A stretch of 64,000 nt of DNA, taken from contig NW_004450481.1 in the NCBI RefSeq assembly GCF_000321225.1, forward strand, positions 2,558,931 through 2,622,930, in the 5' to 3' direction. The DNA comes from Odobenus rosmarus divergens (taxonomy: Eukaryota > Chordata > Mammalia > Carnivora > Odobenidae). This document shows positions 46,464 to 55,040 of this stretch, in pieces. The notes beneath the pieces are model-generated. The model was not told where the DNA came from and ran no database searches. It saw only the letters and a list, made by a program, of their open reading frames with translations. The first letter of the stretch is position 1, and each line of letters opens with the position of its first letter. Made by a program: the position numbers and the translations under genes.

Positions 46464-49400
46464 GTCAGCCAGGGATGGGGATGCCCAAGACCACGGCAGG
46501 GATGCAGCCCGGAGCCGGGGGCATCATGGACTAGACAAGGCTGGGAGGAGGTCTCATGGGCAGGATGGATCAGAGGCAGGGGCATGGCCAGGATGGGCCC
46601 TGGGGGTTCCTGAGGCCCACCCGCATTTCCCTGGAGAGATGAAGCCTGCAGCCTGCTGCTGCCAGTGCCTTCTAAGCTGCGTTGCCAGGGAAACTACATC
46701 CGCCTGGGGCTCACCCCTAAGTGAATCGTTCAGCAGCACCGCTAGTAGCTCTCCCATCACTCCTCAACCCAATCCAGGCCCACCTCCCCTTTCCATCTGT
46801 CCTTGGAACCCTGGAAGCTCCCACCCTTCGTTCCCCACCTGGGAAGAGCTGAGCTCTTAGCTCCTCAAACGTTCACACCCCTCTTGGTGGCCCACCGGCT
46901 ACTATCTCCTTGATCAGGGAAGGAAACTGAGGCCTGGGTTGGGAAACCACTGTCTGAGCCAAGGCTAGGGTTTTTGAATATGTGGGCCACTTGCCAGTAG
47001 TTTGATTGGATTTGGGGTCTGGAGTTGGCAGCTGTGGCTGTGTCTCCCACCTCATCCTGAGTTATCTTGTGATCTGGGACCCCAAGCAGGGCTGTGGACC
47101 TCAGTGTAAACCAGATTCATCTGATATCCCCTTGTCTGGCCTCCTCTGCCCACTATCCACTCAGGCCCTCAGGGCAGATACTGTCCAGTGACTGGCTGAT
47201 GTTCAGATTGAGCCTGTAGACCCAACACGTCCTAGACAGAAGAGAGCTGGAGCTGTGATTTCACCTGGCATGGGGGATGGTGGGGCCAGTTGTGCGGCGT
47301 CTCAAATGCCAACTGAGGAGTGATGTGGCACCTGGGTGGGTAGGAGTGGAATGCGCAAGCAAGGAGAGAGGAGACAATGAGGTTAGAAACAATGGGCGCG
47401 TAGGCGTGGTGAGGAGTCTGAATATTCTCTGAATATTGGGGAGCCATAAGCAGGTGTGAGACAAGTGGCGATGTGATCTGGCGTTTAAGTTTTCAAAGCC
47501 CCCATGGCTCTTGTGTTTAGGAGGAGTTTGGGGGCCATGAGACTGTTTTAGGCAGCCAGGTGAGCAATGATGGTGGGCTGGTGGGCAGAGGCCTGAAGGT
47601 CAGAAGCAGATGGAGCCAAGAGAGCAGGGAGGGTCTGGCATGGGCAGCCTGGCCCCAGGGCTTCACCTCCAAAAGAGCCTGCTCCTGGAAGCATTTTGGG
47701 AGAACAGGCCCAGTTCCTTTGAAAGCCAGTCACCTCAGCCTTTGTGCTCTCGGGGAAATCCTGGTCCTCGCAGTTCCTCTCATCTGGGGACTGACATTGG
47801 GAGAAGCAAGAGGCACATCGTAACTGAGCCCCCCACCTCTGGCCAGTCCCACAGTGGCGCTGCCCTGTCCCCCTACCCCACCAGCCCGGATTCCCACTCA
47901 GACCCCACCTAGAGCTGCCAGCGTCCCTACCCCCAGGCTCCTAGCTGCGACCATCCTCCCCATTATCACTCTAATGACCAGTTAGGCAGGAAGATAATGT
48001 TCCAAGTGGTGGCCTGAGGCCAAAGCTTTGGGACAGAGGAAGAAGAGGAGGAATGGGTATTCCTCCCACCCTTCTCATCTTCCCCTCACCCTCCTGTGGG
48101 GGCAGCAGCCAGAGCTGTCACAGATGAAGGTGGAGGAGTGAGAGAGACACATTTCCAAACACACCTTCTCCAGTGTTCTCTCCTGGGAGCCGGGCCAGCC
48201 TGCCCAGGGAGTGCTCTTCATCTGCCCCACCGTGAACTCCTTTTCCCCAGCTGATCCTTCAACCTTATCTGAAGTCAGCTGGGGTTGAATCTGGCTCTGG
48301 TTGCTGGGGTGACTCAGGGCACGTGTCCTCCCTGCCCTAAGCCTCCATCTCCCCCATGTGCGTGGGCCCCCAAAGTGTCTTTCTGACCCAGTTTCTCAGT
48401 TTCCCTTGCTCAGCTCCAGCCACAGTGGCCTCACTTCTGTCCCTTCAATCTGCCAAGCTCATTCCCACTACAGGGCCTTGGCCCTCACTCTTCTTCCACA
48501 TCGATTACCTCCCAAAGTGCTCCAGGCCATCTCCTCAGGAAGCCATCCCTGATTTCCCCCTCCCGCAGCAGTCTTTACTCCTTACCTATGTCCCTCCTGC
48601 TGCCCGGCCTGATTGCTGCAAAATTGGCCGGAAGGTTGTGGTCTCTTGCTCACAGAATTGAAGGAAGGAACCTAAAGATTCACCCCAAGAAACCTTTGCT
48701 ATCTGTAGGTCTGCCTCTGCTTCTTTGCTCACACCCTGTATGGCTCTGGAAACAGACACGAAGCGTAGAAGTCTGTTTTCTCACTTGCTTCCTGCATGAC
48801 TCTGGGCAAGCCACTTGGTTACCCTGAGTGGTTGAATATTCTTCTGGGCCTGGTTCTGTTACTACTGCTATGCTCTCTAGGGTCTGCTGAGCTGGGGGTA
48901 GGTGCTCTTCCCCAGCAGGAAAGAGTCCTGCTAGGCGAAGCTAGCATCAGGACATAAACCCTGCCCAGCTGCCCCAACCCCTTATTCTGGGGGACCATTT
49001 CCGATCTCCAATGCCAGCTCTCCTTCTCTGCCGCCACTACAGCCCATGCCCGTTGGAAGCCCCTAAGCCAGGGCTGGCTTGGTCCCTGCTCTTGGAAGAG
49101 TCCAACGCTTGGTTGTCATTATCTTAAAATTCTTAAGTTATGGGGCCGGTGTTTGCATTTTGAAATGGGCCTTGAAATTTATCTAAGCCTACGCGGACTT
49201 TACTTTTGCAAAAGAGAAAGCAAAACTAAGATGTGACAGATCCCAGTCACTCAGGGAGTTGATGGCAGACCTTCACCTCAAATGAGTAAACCCCATCTCT
49301 CTAGCCACAATTATTGAAGGGTCACCAATAGGTCTGATAGCTGTGGGTTCCACATCCACCTCCCGAAGTGAGCCATCAAACTCCTCTGCAGCCTTCAAAA

Positions 49401-52400
49401 TCCACCTCCCTCAGGCACCTCCTCCCCCAGCCCAGTCCGCCCCCTCCAGTGTTCTGGAGCTTGCTCACTGTTTTCCGCTGCATGAAATTCGCCCATCACC
49501 GTCATCAGTCTTTCCCGCCCATTCCTCCTTCTGGGTTCTTCCCGCGGTGGGGGTGGGCGCATCTGGGCGGGGCTCCAGTCTCCCCCGCTTTGGGGCAGTA
49601 GAACCAACATGCGCCACCACGCGCCCCTCGACCACCAGAGGGCGCCCGTGCCTTGGGTTTCAGCTTAAACCCGCTGCTCCATTCAACCGCATGCACGTCT
49701 ATCAGGGAAACTGAGGTTGGGGGTGGCTCTAGGGCCTGGCTGGGAACGTTGGTGGAAGGTTACTGGTTCCATCCGAACCTCTCTAGTCTTTCTCTCTTTG
49801 TGTCTTTGAGCGTCTCTCCCCACTCTGTCCCCCAGCACTGCCGAGGCGGCTGCCCTGGAGCGGGAGTTGCTGGAGGATTATCGCTTTGGGCGGCAGCAGC
49901 TGGTGGAGTTGTGTGGCCATGCTAGTGCTGTGGCTGTGACCAAGGTATCTGACCCCTGAACCTTGACCTTGACCCCAACCAGATGGCCAGCCCACCAGAG
50001 CCAAGGCCTAGCTGCATGACCTGGCTGGCCAAAATGGTCCAGGACTCAAGAAGCCACTTTTTTGTGTGGAGCTACTCCAGCCCATCATTCAGATGGGGAA
50101 ACAGGCCTAGAGAGGCTCATCACTGGTCTAGACCAGGTAGGGACCCAAGACCCTAGGTGTCAGTGAGGGTCAGGGCAGAGATAGGAGTGCCCAAAGACTT
50201 GGAGGCTGGGAAGCAGAGACTGAGGCTACTGCAGGATGCTCCTGGGGCCCTTTGTGACCACCCGCCTCTGCCATCTCCTGGATCTCAGTAAGGGAGACAT
50301 CAGTTCCTGCAGGCTGAGTACCTCCAAATAACCCCATGCTGCAGGTGGGGAAACTGAGGCCCAGAGGCAGGGAGTGGCCTGCAAAGTGTAGGTCCCACGG
50401 GGTAAGTAAGCAGAGCTGTGTCTGGATCCAGGGCAAAGCCCCAGCTTCGAGGTGTCTCCAAGAGACACGAGAGTAATAAGCAATGATGATGCTGCCTTCC
50501 AGTGCTTTTGGCCACGTCGTCAAACCGTGGGCCTGTTTCCTCCTCCAAAGCAAGCGTAATAAACTGACACCAGTTAATAAACACAAATGCCTTAGAGAAG
50601 TGCCTGATGGCGTCAGGGCTCCAGCACGTAACCTTTCTCTTCCTCCTCTTCTTGTCACCACTGCAGACTTTTGTTAAACACAATTTCTTTCTTTATGTAG
50701 GCTCAGTTTTTTTTTTTTCACATTCCTATTTCCAAATGAAATATATCCTGAGTGAAGCTCCCACAGGAGAAGGAAATGATGACCATCAAAGCCCCAAAGT
50801 CCAACATAGTAAACACTTGCCTGGCCCTTGCTGACCGAATGTCGTTTGGTTTTGTCCTGAAAGCCCCAAGTCTGTCCAGAAGGCCCTCAGTCCCAGCCAG
50901 CCCAGACATCGTTGCCCTCCCCCCTCCACCCCGGTCTCCAATCTCGGGCTCTGGGCCTGGCATGGTGGGGTCGCAGGTGCCCTCGGGGTGGGGCAGGACC
51001 TCGCTGAGACCTTGGGGAGGAGACAAAGAAATACTAAGCCCTCTGTGTAGCTGGAGGTTAGGGTACAGCCAGGCCCCCTGGGGCCCCTGGTCTCAGAGAG
51101 GCCCTGTGACCCTGTCAGTGTCATTGTCATTCCCATTTGATAGAGGCCAAGGGAGGCTGGGAGAGGAGAGGGGGCTGAGGCCATACAGGGAGTCAGGGCA
51201 GTGCTGCGGCTGGAACACCAGTGCTCTGAACTCCTGCATTAAAGAGACTGATGCAGGGCACCTGGGTGGCTCAGTTGGTTAAGCGACTGCCTTCGGCTCA
51301 GGCCATGATCCTGGAGTCCCGGGATCGAGTCCCGCATCGGGCTCCCTGCTCAGCGGGGAGTCTGCTTCTCACTCTGACCCTCTTCCCTCTCTCAAATAAA
51401 TAAATAAAATCTTTAAAACAAAAAAAGAGAGACTGATGCACAGGCCCACAGAGACGCAGAGAGTCTGGGAGACAGAGACAGAGACAAAGAGAGACACAGA
51501 AATGCAGGCACAGAAAGACTACAGAGAGACAGATGGGGGGTAGACACAGAGTCAGACATACAGAGAAGACAGGTATGGCAGAGGCAGATGGAGAGAGACA
51601 GGGCATCTTGGGTTGGAAAAGCATGCCCCCCCCCCCCAGCTTTGGGGCCTCCAGGAGGGGCTGAGCCCTGGAAACGTGGGCGGGGGAGGGGCAGCCACTG
51701 CGGTGGAAAAAGGTGGAAGAATGTCTGCAACTCAGGCCGAGAATAAACAAACCGCACTCTGGGCGCCGAGTGGTGGCAGAAGGCACGTTTTCCTGCTCCA
51801 GCTTGGCAGAGCCTGAAGCAGGGACTCTGAATCTCCAAGGAGGAACTTGAGGCCCCCAGCGGCCATGCCCTTTGCCCAGAATGCCTCTCCTCCTGTTCTA
51901 TTGCCTCTAGGCCCATGCCCATCCCTTCTGCTACTCCGGGCCTCAGTTTCCCCACCCGAACAAGGAGGAATTCCAGACATCATGTCTTTGCTTTTGCTGT
52001 GCCTTCTGCCAGGTGTTCCCCTTGCCTACTCTCTCCCGGAAGCAGAGGACAGTGCTGGTCGTGTGTGGCCCGGAGCAGAACGGGGCTGTGGGGCTGGTCT
52101 GTGCCCGGCACCTGCGGATGTTTGTGAGTAGCAAGGACCCCCTTGGCCTCCTAGGGTCACCCCCTCAACCCTGTCCCTGCAGAAATTGCTCCCTCCTCTT
52201 GAGAGTGTCCCAGGGGGACATTGAGGCGGGAGGGGTTACAGAATAAGCCCAGTGCTTGCCCTAGGCAGGGTCTGCTGCCTGGTATCCAGGTCTGGGGGCT
52301 AAGGCCCAGTAGGGAGCCTGGAAGGGGCCCCAGTGCTGACTCCTTTCTGTGCCCCGCCCCCAGGAGTACGAACCAACCATCTTCTACCCTACACGCTCAC

Positions 52401-54269
52401 TGGATCTGCTGCACCGGGACCTGACCACCCAGTGTGAGAAGATGGACATCCCCTTCCTGTCCTATTTGCCCACGGAGGTCAGCGCTTGGTGGCAAATGAG
52501 GGGGGAAGTAGGGGACAGTGCCCAAAGGCCGCCCCCTGACCCTGCCTGCTCTCTCAGGTCCAGCTTATCAACGATGCCTATGGGCTGGTGGTGGACGCCG
52601 TGCTGGGCCCTGGCGTGCAGCCGGGGCAGATCGGGGGCCCCTGCACGCGGACGCTGGCCATACTCAAGCTGCTGTCCATCCCCCTTGTGAGCCTGGACAT
52701 TCCCTCAGGCATGCCGGGCAGGAGGGGGGGCATGTTGGGGGCTTGGGTGGGGGCCCTCTGCACTCCAGGTTCTGGTGGCACCAGCCTGTCTCCGAGCCTC
52801 AGTTTCCCTAGCGTGGATGGCTCATGCACTCTGGGTGAGGGTCATGTCCATCCCTCAGATAAGGAAGACCAAGGCTGCTGCCCAGGTGATCCCCTGTCCC
52901 ATCTCCCCACACCCAGCCCAACATGCCCGCTGCCCACCCTGGCCCAGTTGCCTGGGCAGACGTGAGCTCACTCGGCAAAGGCCTCACCCGTCCTGGCCGC
53001 CGCCCCAGGCCTGTTGGAGCCATTAGGCGACGGGCAGATGGAACAAACAGCTGCTGGCCAGCCGGACCCTCCACGGGGGTGGCTACACTCAGGGGGATGT
53101 CCCCCAGCTTGCAAGACCTCAGGGCCATCCCAGCAGGGTGCCACAGAGCAGGGGGTTAGCTATGAAGAGATGGGCTGTCTGGTCCAAGGGTGGAGACTAG
53201 GGTCACAGAAGGAAGGATTAAAGTCAGAGGGAGGAGGCTTTTAGTTAGTGGCTCCAAACTCTGGTCAGAAGCAGGGGAGAAGGCAAGACCCCTAGTCTGA
53301 AGGTAGAGGTTCATTTGAGAGGTGGTAGAGGCTAGGGCCCAGTGAGGGAGGGCGTCAAGTCAAAAAGCAAGATCTAGTCCGAGGGCAAAGACAGAGATGT
53401 CAGGTCAGAGGGAAGAGTCTCTAGTCAGAAGGAGGATGATGAACACTCAGGTTGGGTGAGGATGATGAACGCTCAGGCCATGTTCTGTCAGAGTCAAGGA
53501 CCAGGAGTAAGGAGACAAATCTGATGGGGGAAGCCTGCCTGAGGATGGGGGCAAGTCTGTCCTCTGAAAGGAGAGTGGGGATCTGGTCAGAGGGGGAAGG
53601 CAGCTAGGAAGCCTGGGTGGAAGGAGGTTCTAGTCTAAGTGGGAAAGCTCAAGACTGATAGGGAGGGAGGAATGGGGACAGATGCTGGGTCACAAGGCAG
53701 AAGCATGGGTCTGACTGGGAAAGGGCAGCAAGTGGAAATGATGTAGTCTGAAGGCAGAGGCTGAGTCAGATAGAGGAGAAAAATTAGTAGCATGATGGGA
53801 GCAGGGGTAGAAAAGTATGAAGACGGACGCTCTGGTCAGAGGAGGAGGGAAACATCTCCAAAGAAGGGGAGACACTGGTCTGAGGGCGGAGGCCCAGTTC
53901 CGTGCAGAGGCAGGTCTGACCAAGACTCACGTGTCAAAGAGCAGAGGCTGGGTCTGATGGGGAAGGGGAAGTGGGCAGTGAGGAGGCAAGGCTCTCTCGT
54001 CTGAAGGCAAGCATCCCTCCCAGCTCCCGATTCCCTCCCCTCCCGCCCCTCCTCCCTCAGGCTGGGACGCGGAGACCGGTGGCGGCGACACTGAGGATGG
54101 GCTCCGGCCCGACGTGCTGGTATCGCTCGCCGCGCCCAAGCGCTGCGCCGGCCGCTTCTCCGGCCGCCACCACTTCGTGGCCGGCAGGTTCGTGCCCGAC
54201 GACGTGCGCCGAAAGTTCGCTCTGCGCCTGCCGGGATACACGGGCACCGACTGCGTCGCGGCGCTGTGA
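46405..54269 (+). CDS. YJEFN3: YJEFN3 (YjeF_N domain-containing, AIBP2), spliced, short form
   Basis: YJEFN3 is a paralogue of NAXE/AIBP, the NAD(P)HX epimerase that also binds apoA-I. YJEFN3 itself is linked to sterol efflux and steroidogenic tissue, and its enzymatic activity is uncertain (family knowledge). Exons 46405-46463, 49836-49944, 52013-52123, 52364-52477, 52558-52708 and 54061-54269 join to 250 aa plus stop. That is about 49 residues fewer than my recollection of the human 299-aa form. The missing residues would be an extra exon between the first two, which I could not locate, and phase (AG|C) allows its skipping. YjeF_N features: [19 protein letters not shown] (the NAXE loop is GPGNNGGDG), [18 protein letters not shown], ending TDCVAAL. 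Splicing needs a GC donor at 52709. Confidence 0.92.
46464..49835 (+). other. YJEFN3: YJEFN3 intron 1
   Basis: 3.4 kb with an L2-like fragment around 48400-48600 and small MIR-like pieces, no CanSINE. It should hold the extra in-frame exon known in human. I could not find a convincing one. Confidence 0.7.
48400..48600 (+). repeat. L2 fragment, YJEFN3 intron 1
   Basis: 'caagctcattcccactacag', 'ggccttggccctcactcttc', 'ctcaggaagccatccctgat' follow the L2 consensus order. Confidence 0.65.
49836..49944 (+). CDS. YJEFN3: YJEFN3 exon 2 (in this short model)
   Basis: Acceptor 'gtcccccag' and donor AAG|gtatct. It encodes [20 protein letters not shown] through AVAVTK, the helical start of the YjeF_N fold. 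Confidence 0.93.
50330..50400 (-). repeat. MIR fragment, YJEFN3 intron 2
   Basis: 'gtggggaaactgaggcccag' then 'gcctgcaaagtgtaggtc'. A second piece with 'gatggggaaacaggcctaga' lies at 50090. Confidence 0.6.
51256..51427 (+). mobile_element. CanSINE, sense, YJEFN3 intron 2, with target-site duplication
   Basis: Perfect 13-bp duplication agagactgatgca at 51243-51255 and 51428-51440. Near-consensus body (cgggatcgagtcccgcatcg), so relatively young. Confidence 0.96.
52013..52123 (+). CDS. YJEFN3: YJEFN3 exon 3
   Basis: Acceptor 'ccttctgccag' and donor TTT|gtgagt. It encodes [20 protein letters not shown] with the modified nucleotide/metal loop GPEQNGAVG. Confidence 0.95.
52364..52477 (+). CDS. 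YJEFN3: YJEFN3 exon 4
   Basis: Acceptor 'gcccccag' and donor GAG|gtcagc. It encodes [20 protein letters not shown] to LPTE, phase 0 on both sides. Confidence 0.95.
52558..52708 (+). CDS. YJEFN3: YJEFN3 exon 5 (GC donor)
   Basis: Acceptor 'gctctctcag'. It encodes [20 protein letters not shown] to SLDIPS and one base of the next Gly. The only junction giving the conserved IPSGWD is TCAG|GCATGC, a non-canonical GC donor. Confidence 0.9.
53170..54010. repeat. Diverged minisatellite-like array, last YJEFN3 intron
   Basis: At least 13 copies of a short motif close to 'ggtctgagggcagagg' occur (for example at about 53294, 53374, 53404, 53424, 53576, 53743, 53833, 53877 and 53999), with irregular spacing. 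A local duplication 'gaggatgatgaac(a/g)ctcagg' occurs at 53438 and 53459. Confidence 0.7.
54061..54269 (+). CDS. YJEFN3: YJEFN3 terminal exon
   Basis: Acceptor 'cctcctccctcag'. It encodes [20 protein letters not shown] through the conserved [20 protein letters not shown] to CVAAL and TGA. Confidence 0.95.
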
Positions 54270-54304
54270 CCGCCACCTGCGTTCTGGCGGCTTGGACCCG
54301 CGCC

Positions 54305-54310
54305 AATAAA
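54305..54310 (+). promoter_or_regulatory. YJEFN3: YJEFN3 poly(A) signal AATAAA
   Basis: Canonical hexamer only 35 bp beyond the stop codon, implying a 3'UTR of about 55-60 nt. Confidence 0.8.
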
Positions 54311-54835
54311 CAGACGTCCCACCACCACCTGGCCTCCTCCTTCTCTGTGCGCCGGGTTCGCCGCCCGGGTGGGCAAACTCGGGAAGGGACTTGCCACCGT
54401 CCCCCAGAGCCCAGGCCGAAGGGATGGAGGGTAATCGTCGAGTGGGACTTCCCGCTGGCCGAGAAAACTAGCGCCAGAAGAGTAGAGGGTAGACTCAGGG
54501 TGGGACTTCCAGCCTGCTCGGGGTGGCCTAACGCCAACAGGATTGAAGTTAGACCCGATGGAGGATTTCTCACCGCCTAAAGGGCTGCCTAAAGCGTGAG
54601 TGTTTGGGCAGCTTCAGGCTCGAGTCCAAGAGAGGCACGTCCCACAGGCAGCTTGGGACCCAAGGTGGAGAATGGAGAGTGGGTTGAGGGAGGGACTTCC
54701 AGCTGGCGACGGGGGAGTGGGGGGGAGTGACGCAGGCCAGCCTGAGGGCGGAGGCACAGCCGGACGCACCGAAGGGGGCGACCCGGAGAGGTTGCGAGCG
54801 CACCGAAGTCACCGGGGGCCAGGGAGCATTGCTCC

Positions 54836-54976
54836 GACGGGGCGTGGCCTGGACGGGGCGTGGCCTGCGGTCACCTCCCGCCCCCATCCTCAGCCCCAGC
54901 GGCCGCCAGACCCGCGGGAGTCAGATCCGCGCGCGCCGCGGAGCCCGGACCCTCCCTCGGACGCTCGGACCCGGCC
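54836..54976 (+). promoter_or_regulatory. CILP2: CILP2 proximal promoter with tandem GC/CACCC element
   Basis: A 16-bp unit (gacggggcgtggcctg) is perfectly duplicated in tandem at 54836-54851 and 54852-54867, each with a KLF/SP-type GGGGCGTGG core. It lies 110-141 bp before the ATG at 54977. No TATA box is evident. Confidence 0.6.
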
Positions 54977-55040
54977 ATGGCGTCACTGCCGCCACTGCTC
55001 TGCCTCTTTGTCGCCGCCGCGCACCTGGCGGGGGCTCGAG
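54977..55040 (+). CDS. CILP2: CILP2 exon 1 (signal peptide)
   Basis: ATG at 54977, 21 codons. Hydrophobic core LPPLLCLFVAAAHLAGA. Donor CGAG|gtgagg. Confidence 0.96.

Larger units (their letters stand above)
49945..52012 (+). other. YJEFN3: YJEFN3 intron 2
   Basis: 2.1 kb containing two MIR remnants (50075-50135 and 50330-50400), one sense CanSINE (51256-51427) and an AGAC-rich low-complexity stretch at about 51440-51600. No exon seen. Confidence 0.7.

Noticed and set aside
47640..47735. Possible missing YJEFN3 exon around 'aaaagagcctgctcctggaa'
   Set aside because: Faint resemblance to the human extra exon in one frame (a TGPV-like stretch), but no matching acceptor or donor in the required phase, so chance similarity is more likely.
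51298..51955. Overlapping minus-strand frames of 160-180 codons near the YJEFN3 intron 2 SINE
   Set aside because: They consist of SINE sequence and AGAC-rich low-complexity DNA with no conserved domain.
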